Assembly (NCBI RefSeq): GCF_030272615.1
Contig: NC_081414.1
Location: forward strand, 763,225,648-763,289,647
Direction: 5' to 3'
From: Cryptomeria japonica
Taxonomy: Eukaryota; Streptophyta; Pinopsida; Cupressales; Cupressaceae
DNA length: 64,000 nucleotides
Position 1 is the stretch's first letter, and the number at the start of each line of letters is the position of its first letter. Below the pieces are notes generated by a model. The model was not told the origin of the DNA and did not search any database. It saw nothing but the letters and a program-made list of their open reading frames with translations. Below, piece after piece: positions 1-11,912 of the stretch. Both the position numbers and the translations under genes were made by a program.

Positions 1-556
1 CAGCCTCACAATGAAACTCTGATTACAAAATTTAGGGCACCAGCCCAAGGATCACCAACCCTTGATTTATGAGCACCAACTCAAAGGAGCACCAACCCCT
101 GCACAATTTATAGGCTACTACCTAAAGGACCTACAATCCCTGCACTAAGCTACAACTTAATGAAAGCAATATAAAACTTAGATATACAAATGAAATCATT
201 GTTGCAATATAAAAGTTTCACCCTTACTGGTTTGTATTCTCTTAACCCACTATGCAACTTGACTTTGTTGATCACCTTTCTCATTCCTTTCTCACAATGT
301 CTTCCTCCACTTAACTCTCACTCAATTATTCTTAATCGGACACAACTTGTACCCGTATATCACCTCTATGTTCAATGCACTCTTCACTGGTTGTTCCTTA
401 TACTGGTTTGCTTTCCTTCACCTATGAATCAATACTTTTCTCATAAACACTTTAGGTGCTTTTTCTCTTTGGCTCTTAGACAACAATATCACACTTGTCT
501 TCTTACTGTATCAACATGATGCTCTATCTCAAGCTCTCCTCTTTATCACATGGTTT
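1..556 (-). mobile_element. Copia family A LTR, internal fragment
   Basis: This stretch aligns from its first base with the LTRs of element A (about 41962-42545 and 57180-57780), with substitutions and small indels. It lacks the first 270 or so bases of the LTR, which lie outside the window. Similarity stops at about 556, inside the LTR, where a short AAC microsatellite begins. The run GAAACTCTGATTACAAAA near the start is shared by the copies. It is therefore a third, broken copy of the same LTR family. The small open frames in it have no family resemblance and are not genes. Confidence 0.85.
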
Positions 557-1442
557 CCCGCCAAAATAACAACAACAACAACAATATCTAGATTAACTGT
601 CTGTACCAGAGTATTATGCTTTAAGATTTCAGTTTGCACAAGTTTTGAAATAACATGTTGTTCATCAATCTCATATCTACATGCTCTGATTTGCTTTCCA
701 TTACATTGATCAACCTTCATATTTTCATTCTCCTCTATCTTATTCAACATCTTATTGTAACACCGGTAGGATTTACTCTGAGTGGAATAACCCAAGAAGA
801 TTCCTTCATCACATCTTGCATCAAAATTACATGTATATCCTCATCCCTTTTGATATAACATTTTCTTTCAAAAATTTTGAAATAACTAACTATAGGAACA
901 TGACCAACCTACAACTCATAAGGAGTCTTAGTAGAATCACCTCTTATATGTACCTAGTTGAATGTGTAAACAGTAGTGCTAACAAATTCTCTCCAAAAGG
1001 TCTGTGCAATATTTCCTTCATTCGACATAGTCCTAGCAACATCCAAAATGGTTATTTTCTTCCTTTCAACAACACCATTCCGCTAAGGGGTTCTAGGAGA
1101 AGATAACTAACCTCTTATTCTATTCCTCTCATAAAATTTATCAAAATCACCAGATGTAAATTATCCTCCTTTGTTAGATCTTAGACACTTCAATTTCAAC
1201 CGTGTCTTTGTCTCCACCTTAGCTTTGAATATCTTGAATTTCTCCATTGCTTCTGATTTCTTCCTTAGAAAGGTAACCCACATTATTCTAGAGTAGTCAT
1301 CAATCAACAAAATGAAATATCTATCACCCTAGACACTTCTCACTCTTGTAGGACCACACAAGTTAGTATGCACAAGTTCCAATAATTCATTAGATGAATG
1401 CAGTTAGCTTTCCCATTTGACATTCCTTTTCTAGAACAACTC
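557..1442 (-). pseudogene. Copia integrase fragment (antisense, decayed)
   Basis: The minus strand reads as Copia integrase in pieces. A gag-pre-integrase end with ECQMGKLT lies near 1405-1428, NGVVERKK with the catalytic Glu retained and FWREFVSTTVYTF lie at about 960-1090, and DEGIFLGYST lies at about 770-805. Several stops break the frame. Protease, reverse transcriptase and RNase H are absent. The fragment directly abuts LTR sequence at 556, where a complete element would have RNase H, so an internal deletion or a junction of two elements is likely. The AAC microsatellite at the junction (about 557-582) may mark the breakpoint. Confidence 0.8.
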
Positions 1443-2993
1443 TTGGGATGGATACCCCCGCATCCTTGATCAGTTTCCTAACCTTGGGAATCTTTTCCAG
1501 AGGTTTTTGGAGGTAGGGTGGTCAAGGGTGAGTGTCTTCAAGGTTATTTATAGGTATGGGTAGCTAGAGTTAGAGCAGTGGAAGGCTCCTAATGAGTGGC
1601 CGGTTGTTGAGATGGATGAGTAGTGTGCTGAGTTGCATGGCATTATGGTGAGTAGACACTGTAATTCCCTCAAGAGTAGGGATGGAATTTCTTAGTTTCT
1701 GAATCCTAAGGGCATCTTTACTATGGCTAGTGGATACCAAGAACTGTTGAACCAAATACTGGAGGGAAGAGAGGTGCACTAGTGGAAACATGTGTGGAAT
1801 AATTTTTCTTGGCTGGAGTGTAACTGCTTCGCTTGGAATTTGGCTTTGAATAGATGCCTAACTTGGGACAATATTTGCAAGTGGGGATTCTTGGGGCCTT
1901 CCATTTGTGCTTTCTGTGGTAATGGGGAGGAAGATTCCTCACACTTGTTCTTCAGAGGCCCCTTCTCATTGCTTATTTGGAATTACTGGTGGGGGGTGTG
2001 GAAGCACCCTTGTGTTCATGCAGATTCTCTAGTGGAGTTTTGGAGCTATTTGGGCAGACCTCCTATCTTGTCCTCATTCCTCCAAAATATCTGGTAAATT
2101 GGGCCCATTTTCATACGATGGTAGATTTGGCTCGAGAGGAACAGGAGGATCTTTCATGAGGTTAGACTATTAGTTCAGCAAATATGGAATAGAATCATTG
2201 TTATGATTTGGGAGACGGTGGAAGCTAAATGTGAGGTGAATTTTCCTCTAAATAGAGATAAGGTGGATATTGTGAGTAGGTTGGGTTTGCGGGTGTTGTC
2301 TCCCACCTCAGCTCATGTCAGGATAGGTATACATGCTATAAAGAAGGTTCAAAGGGTGGGAAGGTGGATGCCCCCTCAGGATGAGTTTATCAAGATTAAC
2401 ATTGATGGATCCTCTAGGGGTAACCCAGGCCCTAGTGGGGTTGGTAGGAATCATATGGGCGAGGTGGTTTTCTTTTTTTCAGTGCATGAAGGGTGGTAGT
2501 CTAATAAATTTATGGAGATATTTTCAATTCTCTATGCTTTGGAGTGTTCTTGGGAGTTATAATGAAGGAAGGTTATCTACGAATAGGTTTCACAAATTAT
2601 TGTTAACTTGTTGACAGAGCAGAAGGTGAGTGGGATTCATTAGAAGCTAGTAGGGATTCTTCATTAGATTCTTCAAATTAGTTCTTTGATGGAACAGGTT
2701 TCTTTCATCCACATTCCTCATGAATGGAATAAAGCAACTCATTGTTTGGCTAAGTGGGCCTCAAAACATGGTAATGATTGGAAAGTTGAAGGTTGGGAGA
2801 ATCTCTCCTTGGATTACTGTCAGGACTTGTAGAAGATTTTTGTTGAGGACATGGATAGTTATGAAGGTGAATGATCTTTGGTCGGGTTTGTGGTTCATTT
2901 CTGGGGCCTTAGGGCTCTAGTTCTCTTTGTAATTCTTGTGTCTGATTTTCAATAATTTTTTTACTCCTTTATTTAAAAAAAAAAAAAAAAAAA
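1443..2993 (+). mobile_element. LINE (L1-type) 3' end, 5'-truncated, with zf-RVT and RNase H
   Basis: The plus strand carries the C-terminal part of a plant L1-type ORF2. At 1792-2097 there is a zf-RVT zinc-binding domain, with CAFCGNGEEDSSHLFF visible. The last expected Cys is Gly (FFRGPF), and the segment ends in an Ile-Trp / Trp-rich stretch. At 2203-2920 an RNase H domain follows, with FIKINIDGSSRGNPGPSG at about 2380-2440 and the rest spread over shifting frames. The element ends in 19 A residues (2975-2993), the usual LINE tail. Endonuclease and most of the reverse transcriptase are missing, and the left boundary (about 1443) is approximate. I did not find a target duplication. Stops and frameshifts make it inactive. 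Confidence 0.8.
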
Positions 2994-4127
2994 CCACTCA
3001 CAAACTAAATTAGAGATGGAGCCAACAACAAAACCAATAAAACCAACCAACCACCAAAGGCATCAAGGGACAACCTACTAGGTAGAGGTATTATCTTCCT
3101 TCCAATCCCTACATAAACTAAAAAGTTTTTCAAAGAAAGAATTATTTTTCTTTGAATCTTCAACATAATTAAGGGTTTCAAAATCTAGAGTTTCCTTTAC
3201 CATGAAACAGGGGGCTCCAATGTTGAAGGGGACAGAACATGTTGCTTATGCTTGGCTATCATCCTATCGATTTCATCTTGTATAGCTTTGTGAGAGGCTA
3301 ATTTTTTTTTCACCATATCTTGAATTCATTTATCCATTTCCCGAATATTTCCCATTAGGAGCTTCTAGTTTTATTTTAGTTATAGAATAATTTTGTTCTC
3401 ATTTTTTTGCATCACCTTCTCATAGAGCTCATTCAATCTACCCTCCACTTTTTCCCAATTATCCAACTTCTTGGCCATAACCCTTGCCACTTCCCAAACT
3501 TGTTCATCTCTAAAATCCTTAACTCATTTATTCACTCTTGCCTCTATCTTTGTGACCACCTCTAGTGTATTATTTTTTCTAATTGCCACATCAATCTATG
3601 AGACAAGCCATTTGGTAAAAATTTCCTATATTTCCACATTCTTCTCTTGTTTTAAAATCATAGTCCTCCACCTCCACTATTTTGCGAGTGGGGTAGTAGA
3701 GGGATTTTTCTTCACCTCTATGCTAGGGTATTAAAAATTAGGGATGAATTTGGCCTTAGAGGTAGAACCAATAGCTAAGGTGTTTTAGTCATAGGGGCCC
3801 TAGAGATTTTAATTACTAGATTTGGGTCTGGTAGGTTATTAGAGGACTTATAAAGGAACCCACCTAAAGGGGAAAGAGTGAGATGAATATTTTATAGCCT
3901 AAGAATTAAACCATGATGAAGGGGTAGGCAACTCTTTGACTTAGATCTAGCAAAAAAACTATGATAAAGATGAACAAACCTAGAAAGAAACGTTCATGTG
4001 GATTCCATACCTTAGGTGGTTTAGCCTAGGAAATATTTGAGTGTCAAATATTTTATAACCACCATTGAGGATGAATAATTTGATCAAAATAAGGATCACA
4101 TCTTTCCATTTTCTAGGGAGTGCTTGG
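2994..4127 (-). pseudogene. Decayed gag-like reading frame with coiled-coil region, part 2
   Basis: I do not recognise this protein by name. Read on the minus strand from about 3850 down to 3190, one frame stays coherent for well over 150 codons if TAA, TAG and TGA are read as former Gln or Arg codons. It includes VWEVARVMAKKLDNWEKVE, a Glu/Lys-rich stretch, HKAIQDEIDRMIAKHKQ and LSPSTLEPP. The pattern of charged and hydrophobic residues suggests a coiled coil. Regions nearer 4127 are open in other frames, so indels are present. A similar antisense frame lies on the far side of the Gypsy element (11913-12250). The two may be halves of one older gag-like gene split by that insertion. This is an inference from position and style, not from a match. 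Confidence 0.45.
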
Positions 4128-5682
4128 TGCAGGGGCACTTAGCAATTTTTGTTGAGTTTGTTTCTAGAATGTTGGAATCATGTTTTTAGTTTTTTAATAA
4201 GGTCAAGAGGCTATTGAGTGTGTGGTCAAGTGATTGTATAGGCCCTAAGAGTCTTTGTTTGGTCAATGTTGACATGTGAGTTCTTAAGGGTGCCAGGTAG
4301 AGAAATGAATAGGATAAGTTGTGTTTGGGTTAATTTAGGTTAGTTGGTATTGTTTTGATGTTGTTAAGCTCATATGAGTCATTCTAAAGTGACCACGGTT
4401 GACTTTGCAATATTTTCATACACCAATGGCTAGTTGGTTGACACATTCAGTTATGAGCATATGTAACTACTCCAAGGCTAGTACAAGGCTTGGAAAGATC
4501 GAAGATAATCAGTTGTTGAAAGTCTAAAACCAAATAGACAAGTTTTGGTTTCCCAATCGGTATGTTTTTCTGAGTTCTTGCTATTGTTTGCAAGTTTGTA
4601 CAGCCTATACGGATTGACACATCCAAGACAGGGTCATGTATTGTTAGACTGGTGTCTTACCTTTAGTTTGTTTTTGATTTGGAGTCTTGAAGTATTTTAG
4701 TTTATGAATAAACTTCATTTTGTTGCAAGTGGGTTCAAGAGACCTAAAAAATAGGATTTTGAGAGCAAAATGGCTCCAACCTAATGTTCCATGGTGGACA
4801 CCCACTCTGAAACCTTGTGGAATGTTAGGTTGCACTTTATACTATTTTTTGTTTTTGGTTTTGAGTCAGGGGAAGCTAAATGAAAGATTTTCCACCACAC
4901 CCTGAACTTGGGACGTTGAGTTGGCAAGCATTACGAATCATGGATAACAAACCCTAATAGGGTGAATCTGGTGGGTGAAGATGAAGTATGATTGTAATGG
5001 AATTCCATATGGAAGAAGAAACCCCAAACTAACATAAATTCACTCAGACAATCAGACCGATGAAGGAGTTTTGATCAATCACTATTTTTAAGGCCTAGAA
5101 AGGGGCAATTAGGCCTAGTTAACCGATAAGGGTTAGATATGTTAGTGACAAAACCCACTTTTGGTTTTGAAATATTTTATGTAAAACCATAAAGAGTGTC
5201 TAGAATGTAAAATATTTTGTAGGGTTGTTAAGGAAGTTGAACTGGTAAATGTAGAATTCCTCATTGACAGGGCCACTAGAATTAGGTCTCCTATTAGGCC
5301 TAAAAGTGCAGTTTGTTTGTAAAAAACAAAACCGGTAAATGTGAAATCTCTTGAGAAAGGAGTAGTGTTAGAAATCCATCCAAAATAATCCATCACTATG
5401 TGTGTAGTATGGGGAATGAAGATCCTATAGTAGAGGGGTTGAACTCTTCAGTTGAGTGTGAAAGGGAGTGGGAAAACAAGGTCTTTGAAGAAAGAAAATA
5501 GAACTCACAAAACAACAAGTACTTATCCTATCCTAAGGACCTTGGAAAGTTAAAAGAGGGTAGGTCTTGAAGACCCTTAGAGGGAGTGAGGTGTAGAATC
5601 ATTGAATGATTCTTGTGTAGCTTGGAGGAGATACCTAGACAAGGTAGCACAAAAAGGTGAAGACTTAACTCACTCTCCATCA
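4128..5682 (+). repeat. Gypsy 5' LTR
   Basis: It is about 1.55 kb, begins TGCAGGGGCACTT and ends CTCTCCATCA. It matches 10306-11912 along its whole length. Shared landmarks are the segment around TTAGTTTTTTAATAAGG near the start and CTATTAGGCCTAAAAGTGCAG in the second half. The short ORFs inside it are not protein families and were left out. Confidence 0.85.
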
Positions 5683-5684
5683 TA

Positions 5685-5697
5685 TTAGTATTAGTGC
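5685..5697 (+). other. Gypsy primer binding site (initiator-Met tRNA type, degenerate)
   Basis: The bases TAGTATTAGTGCC follow the LTR by two bases. They match the canonical initiator-Met site TGGTATCAGAGCC except for three changes that look like transitions or single substitutions. Position directly after the LTR is the main support. Confidence 0.6.
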
Positions 5698-5756
5698 CAA
5701 TTGATTGAAAAAAGTGGTGTATGTTAGACCTAGAGATAGAGTTAGAAGCTAGCAGC

Positions 5757-6755
5757 ATGCCACCAAAAGAAATAATCCAAGAGGCCATTAGGAAGTTATT
5801 CCAAGATATGCTTAGTTAAGCATGGGAGCAAGAAATCAAGAAAAGAAAGGGTAAGGTCACTGAATGGGGTGATGAAACTGATGATGAAGATGCAGATGTG
5901 ATCAGAGTCATAACATTAAAGAAGGAGTTGGACAAATATTGGTAGATCTTCTTGGATGCCTTCAAGTCACTCAATAAAGACAACATAGAAGGTTTACCTA
6001 TCTACAATGGAAAACTAAATGGAGAAGAGTTATTGGATTAGATAGAAGCCTTGAAAAATCATTTTGAATACAAGGAAGTTGCAAAAGAAAACAGTGTTAA
6101 TTTGGCCAAGTCAAGATTGGAGGGATCAACCCTAGTGTGGTGGAACATGATGCAAGAAGAAAGAGAACAAACTAAGAGAGAGAAGATCATCTCTTGGGAG
6201 AGAATGAAGATAAAGATTAAAACTCAATTCCTACCTATAGATTATGAGTTGCAAATGCACAAGAAGTTGTATAATTTAAAACAAAGAGAAATGGGTGTGA
6301 GTACCTATACAAAGGAGTTCAACAAACTTACCCTAAGAGTTAGGAAGCAAGAGGAGGAAATGGAGAAGGTTGCAAGGTACTTAAATGGCTTTAGACAAAA
6401 CATTCAAGATGAGATCAACATGATAGCACCTGACATAGTCCATAAATTCTTTCATTTAGCCTTGAGAGTAGAATATAAGATCAAAAGGAAAGGAAAACAT
6501 AATCAAAGGGGCAAAGTTGGCAGAGGTTATAGAGGAAGAGGCACCTTTGGGAGGGGCTATAATCCCAGCAATAATGATGAAGGAAATCAATCAGACAATG
6601 CTAGTGACATTCCTAACAAAGGAGAGTAGTTTAGAGGCAACTCTAGAGGGAGAAATAACTATAGAGGTAGATTTCGCAATTCGAGAAGAGGAACCACAGT
6701 CTTCACTGGAAAATGCTACCATTGTTATCAAGTGGGGCATATCATGATCTTGTGT
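5757..6755 (+). pseudogene. Gypsy gag (capsid plus CCHC zinc knuckle)
   Basis: From the ATG at 5757 a single frame runs to about 6755 with four in-frame stops, all TAA or TAG (near 5815, 5944, 6040 and 6627). The capsid part shows LEGSTLVWWNMMQEERE and KKLYNLKQREMGVSTYTKEF, typical of the Retrotrans_gag domain. A Gly/Arg-rich RNA-binding stretch follows at about 6490-6700. A perfect CX2CX4HX4C knuckle, CYHCYQVGHIMILC, lies at about 6713-6754. Capsid packages element RNA, and the knuckle binds it. The frame changes soon after the knuckle, before the protease. Confidence 0.8.
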
Positions 6756-6840
6756 CCTATAAAGACTTCAAGTTCTCACATGGGAGACATGAAAACTCAG
6801 TTGGTGCTAAGGAGGACCAGTCCTAGAGGGAGAGAACCTG

Positions 6841-7266
6841 ATGCTAAGGAGGACCTTGTTGAAGGTACCACAGTCCAAAGAACCTACACAAAGGAAGACA
6901 ATTTTCAAAACCACCTACAGATCTCATGGTGATATTTGTAAAGTTATAGTGGATTCAAGCTCTACTCAGAATATTGTAGCAGTTGAGATGGTAGACAAAC
7001 TAAAATTGAAAAGGTTGCCATATACCACCCCCTATAAGGTATCTTGGTTGAGTAAAGGTCAACATGTTCTTGTAGATAAGAAAACTTGGGTAGATTTTGA
7101 AATAGGAGATTACAAGGATAAAGTGCTATGTGACATATTACCGATGGATGCATGTTACTTGCTATTAGGATGCAATTGGCAATATGATGTCAAAGCATAC
7201 ATGATGGGGAGAAGAATTCCTATGTTATCACCAAGGAGGATACACAGTTTTGAATTCATCCCTTGA
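6841..7266 (+). pseudogene. Gypsy aspartic protease
   Basis: The family motif here is VDSSSTQNIV, where active retroviral-type proteases have D-S/T-G. Gly is replaced by Ser, so catalysis is probably lost. LLLGCNWQYDVKA matches the LLG-x-x-W-x-x-x segment that closes Gypsy proteases. The frame is shifted by one relative to gag. The upstream part of the listed range is linker sequence. Confidence 0.7.
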
Positions 7267-7327
7267 TTGATCAGGGTGAAGAAAGACATGTTGGATCAAG
7301 TGTTATGTTTCTTAAAGGGAAAATCTC

Positions 7328-8712
7328 TTGAATTTGTTGAAGCATGAAGGGAACCAAGGATGCGTTGTCATAGTGAAACCTAAAGAAGAGACAAAGCCTG
7401 AAATCAAATTGGTGATACCTCAAGAGGTGCAAACTTTTCTAGATCGGTACAAGGATGTAGTTGTCAATGAGATACAAGATGCCTTACTCCTGATGAGAGA
7501 TGTTAACCATTAGATAGACTCATACCTGGTTCAACTTTTCCAAACAAAGCTGCTTACAGAATGACACCTACTCAAAATGAGGAAGTAGCAAAGCATGTGC
7601 AAGAATTGCTAGATAAGGGGTTGATAAAGAAGAGTTTAAGTCTATGTGTAGTGCCTACTATTTTGGCACCTAAGAAAAATGGCAAGTGGAGGATGTGCAT
7701 TTATTCAAGGGCCATAAATAAAATTACAATTAGATACCAGTTTCCAATGCCAAGGATTAAGGATCTAATGGACTAGCTAGGTGGAGCTTGCTACTTTTCT
7801 AGGATGGATTTTAAATCAGGTTATCATCAAATTAGGATCAGACCCGGTGATGAATGGAAGGAAAACCTATAAAACAAATGAAGGGCTCTATGAATGGTTA
7901 GTGATGCCCTTTGGGCTCATAAATGCACTTAGCACCTTCATGAGTCTCATGAATGAGGTTCTTGCAGAGTTCATTGGTAAGTTTGTCATTGTTTATCTTG
8001 ATGACATTCTAATTTTTAGAAGGTCAAAGGAGGAGCATATCAAACATTTGAATCAAGTTTTGAGGAATCTACATCAAGAAAAGTTGATGATAAACTTGGA
8101 TAAATGTGAGATTTAAAAAAATGAATTGGTTTATCTTGGTTTTGTAGTTTCTCAAGGTTGTTTAAAAATGGATCCATCAAAAGTGGAAGCAATAGTGAAG
8201 TGGCCTACTCCTAAGTCAATCTAGGAGATGTAAGAAGTTTCCATGGTTTAGCTTCTTTTTATAGGAAATTCATTAGAGGTTTTATCCATGTGTATGCACC
8301 TATCTTTAACACCATCAAAGGTGGAATAAAATGTCAGTTTAAGTGGACTAGTAAAGCAAGCAAGGGGTTTGAGTTGTTAAAAAAAAATTTAGCAGAAATC
8401 CCTTACATTAGGCTCCCCAATTTCAATCATCTCTTCACTATGCAGTGTGATGCTAGCAATTTGTCTATAGGGGTCGTTTTGAGACAAGAAGGTCACCCAG
8501 TTGTATTTTTCTCTGAGAATCTCAGTGAAGCAAAAAAAAAGTATTCTACCTATGATCTAGAGTTATATGCCATGGTGAAAGCACTCAAGAAGTGGTGGCA
8601 TTATCTATTGCCTAAAGAGTTCATAGTCTACATTCATAATCATGCACTTAGTTTTATGAATGGGCAAGAGAAATTGAATCAAAGACACCTCAAGTGGGTT
8701 GAGTATTTGTAG
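7328..8712 (+). pseudogene. Gypsy reverse transcriptase and RNase H
   Basis: The RT begins with the usual MTPTQNEEVAKHVQELLDKG at 7561. It continues through [28 protein letters not shown] (7793-7840) and, after a frameshift near 7860, [14 protein letters not shown]. The active site [12 protein letters not shown] is intact (YLDD at 7994-8005). RNase H follows at 8290-8712 with MQCDASNLSIGVVLRQEG and YDLELYAMVKALKKWWHYL. The later Asp of the RNase H site appears to be His (VYIHNHALSF). Stops at about 7514, 7774, 8114 and 8710 and at least two frameshifts break the gene. Confidence 0.8.
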
Positions 8713-10064
8713 GCCTACACCTTTCCCATCAAGTACAAGAAAGGAGTCACTAATAAGGTAGTAGATGCCTAAGGTAGAAGGGTTCTAACCATTCAAGAAG
8801 TGAAACTACAAAGTGTGGGGCTAAATGACCTCAAAGTCCTCTACCAAGGTGACAAAGATTTTGGTGAAGCATATGATGTTTGCTCAAAGTTTGCTAATGC
8901 TTGTCATGTTTCCTATTCTGATTTTATGTTGTAGGAAGGCTTATGTTTTAAAGGACACCTACTTTGCATGTCACAGTGCTCTATGAGAGAAAATTTCATC
9001 AAGGAGAAGCATCAAAATAGTCTAATTGGACATTTTGGCCTTGACAAGACCTTAGAGTAGGTTGGTAGGTTCTACCATTGGCCAAGACCATAGTCAGATG
9101 TTAGAAGATTTATGGAGAAATGTGCTATTTGTCAGAGGGCTGAGGGTACCTCCATCAATGTAGGTTTATATCAGCCTCTAGCCATACTAACAAGGCCATG
9201 GGAGTGTGTGATTATGGACTTTGTTCTTGGTTTGCCTAGAACTCCAAGAGTACATGACAATGTCTATGACATAGTCAATAGATTTTGTAAGATAGCACAC
9301 TTTGTGCCTTGAAAATGCACTAATGACACCTCCTACATAGCAGGGTTGTTCTTCAAAGAGATTGTAAGGATCCATGGTTTGCCTCTTAGCATTGTGAGTG
9401 ATAGAGCCACTTTTGGTGAACCTTGTGGAAGAAACTTGGTACTAAGATTTCTTTTTCATCTACATGCCATCCATAATTTGATGGTCAAACTAAAGTAGTT
9501 AATAGGTCCTTGGGTAATCTACTGAGATGTCTCACCAAACAACCTGGTCAAGCTTGGGATCTAGTGTTGGGACAAACAGAGTATGCCTACAATGACTCTA
9601 TTAATAGAAGCACAGGCAAGAGTCAATTTGAAATTGTATATGGATGTCATCCAAGGGGAATCTTAGAACTCAAAGACCTCTTTTCTATGGACCATAAGAT
9701 TTCTCAATGTGAAAACTTTGTAGAGAATATGAAGGAGATCCATGAACAAGTCAAGAATACATTGCAATAGGACAATAAGAAATACAAGATGGAACAAAAC
9801 AAAACAAGAAGAGAAGTACACTACAAGGTAGGTGATCTAGTTATGGCCTACCTAAGAAAGGAAATACTTCCTAAGGGGAAGCCTAGCAAACTATGCATGA
9901 AGAAGATTGGACCTCTTAAGGTTGTGCATAAGTATGACAATAATGCTTATGAGGTGGAGCTACCACCAAACTTGGGTATATCACCAATATTTAATGTATG
10001 TGATTTGTTCCACTATAGAGGGAATTCAGTTAGCTACAAACTAAGAAGAGACTACTGCTACTGA
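8713..10064 (+). pseudogene. Gypsy integrase with C-terminal domain
   Basis: The fragment shows the zinc-finger end KCAICQRAEGTS (9118-9150) and the core start WECVIMDFVLGLPRTP. The second catalytic Asp lies in IVSDRATFG, where the usual SDRD or SDRG motif is altered. The end of the core, GQTEYAYNDSINRSTGKSQF, lies at 9570-9620. The C-terminal part has KVGDLVMAYLRKE and KIGPLKVVHKYDNNAYEVEL (9822-9960), matching the GPY/F-like tail of Gypsy integrases. Stops at CAG-like positions (TAG near 8710, 8933, 9058 and 9091) interrupt it. Integrase inserts the cDNA into chromosomes, and this copy cannot. Confidence 0.75.
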
Positions 10065-10305
10065 AGATGTAGATTGGATACAAGACCTACCTCCAAGACA
10101 ACAAGTAACATTGGACTGCATTTTGGACTCCAAGATTTTCAAAAGCATTAGGAAAGGATTCTATAGAGAATAATTGGTTAAATGGACATGTCTCCCTCAA
10201 TATGAAGCTACATGGATGTCTGAATGAGATATACTATAGTATGGAACCACTATTCAAGCCCTATCCACTCAAGGGACTTGAGTTCTTCCTACTCAGGGAG
10301 TATGG

Positions 10306-11912
10306 TGCAGGGTCACATAGAAATTTTTGTTAAGTTCATTTTTCAGGATGTTAGAATCATTTATTTAGTTTTTTAATAAGGATAAGAGGCCATTGAGTGT
10401 GTGCTCAAATGATTGTAAGGGCCCTAAGAGTCTTTGTTTGGCCAATGGTGGCATGTGAGCTCTTAAGGGTGCCATGTAGAGAACTTAATAGGATAAGTTG
10501 TTTTTGGGTTAATGTAGGTTGGTTGATGTTTTTTTGAAATTATTAAGGTCATATGAGTCATTTTAAAGTGACCAAGGTTGATTTTGAGAAAAATTTGCTC
10601 ACCTATGCAACAAATTGTAAAAGTTGTAAAAGTTGCTCATCGCAACTTTGCAACATTTTCATACACTAGTGGCTAGTTGGTTGACACATTCAGTTATGAT
10701 AATTTGTAACTACTCCAAGGCCAATATAAGGCTTTGAAATACCGAAGATAATTGGTGGTTGAAGATTTGAAAGTAAATAGACAAGTTTGGGTTTCCCATT
10801 TGGTGTGTTTTCTGCATTTTGGTTGTTCTTTGAAAGTTTGTACGACTTGTATGGATTGAAACATCCAAGATAGGGTCATGGATTATTACAATGGTGTCTT
10901 ACCTTCATTTTTATCTAGATTTGGAGTCTTGAAGTGTTTTAGTTTGTGAATAAACTTGATTTTGTTGCAGGCGGGTCCAAGAGCCCTAAAAACTAGGGTT
11001 TTGAGAGCAAAATGGCTCCAACCTATTGTTCCTTAGTGGATACCTACTTTGAAACCTTGTGTAATGTTATTTTTCACTTTATACTATATTTTATTTTTGG
11101 TTTTGAGTCAGGGGAAGCTAAATAAAATATTTTCCACCGTACCCTAGGCTTGGCACATTGAGTTGGCAAGCATTATGAACCATGGATAACATGCCCTAAT
11201 AATGTGAATCGGGTGGGTGTAGATGAAGTATGATTGGATTGGAATTCCATATAGAAGCACAAACCCAAAATATGATCAATTCACTCAGGCAATCAGACCG
11301 GTGAAGGAGGTTTGATCAATCCCTATTTTTAAGTCCTAGAAATGGGCAATTAGGCCTAGTTAACCAGTAGGTTAGGTATTTTAGTGACAAAACCCACCTC
11401 CAATTTTGCAATATTGTATGTAAAACCAAAAAGGGTGTCTGGAATGTAAAAGAGTTTGTAGGCTTGTTAAGGAAGTTTAACTAGTAAATGTAGAATTCCT
11501 CCCTGACGAGGCTACTAGAATTAGGTCTCCTATTAGGCCTAAAAGTGCAGTTTGTTTGTAAAAAACCAAACTAGTAAATGTTAAAGCTTTTAAGAAAAGA
11601 GTATGGTTGATAATCCATCCAATATCATCCATAGTTGTGTGTAGTGTGGGGAATGAAGATCCTTTGGTAGAGGGGTTGAACTTTCCGGTTGAGTGTGAAA
11701 GGGAGTGGGAAAACAAGGTCTCCGAAGCAAGAAAATGGAACTCACAAAACAACAAGTTCTTATCCTAGCCTAAGGACCTTGGGAAGGTTAGATAGGGTAA
11801 CTATTGAAAACCCTTGGAGGGTATGAGGTGTAGAATCATTGGATTATTCTTGTGTAGCTTGGAGGAGATACCTAGCCAAGGTAGTAGTGAAGAGTCAACT
11901 CACTCTACATCA
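10306..11912 (+). repeat. Gypsy 3' LTR
   Basis: It is about 1.6 kb, begins TGCAGGGTCACATAG and ends CTCTACATCA. It is homologous to 4128-5682 over its full length. One extra segment near 10585-10645 (repeated GTAAAAGTTG) is absent from the left copy and looks like a local duplication. The purine-rich CAGGGAGTATGG directly upstream is the likely polypurine tract. Confidence 0.85.

Larger units (their letters stand above)
4128..11912 (+). mobile_element. Ty3/Gypsy LTR retrotransposon, complete layout, inactive
   Basis: Two long direct repeats (4128-5682 and 10306-11912), both starting TGCAGG and ending ATCA, enclose gag, protease, RT, RNase H and integrase in Gypsy order on the plus strand. 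A degenerate initiator-Met primer site follows the left LTR, and a purine-rich CAGGGAGTATGG precedes the right LTR. Every coding domain is broken by stops or frameshifts, and the LTRs differ at many positions including indels, so the insertion is old. I see no 5-bp target duplication (left flank GCTTGG, right flank ACTCTT). The left LTR is preceded by its own purine-rich AGGGAGTGCTTGG, which is odd for a 5' end. Confidence 0.85.

Noticed and set aside
5142-5788. Two minus-strand frames of about 85 codons in the Gypsy 5' LTR region
   Set aside because: The first recurs only in part in the other LTR and shows no protein family. They are shadows in LTR sequence.
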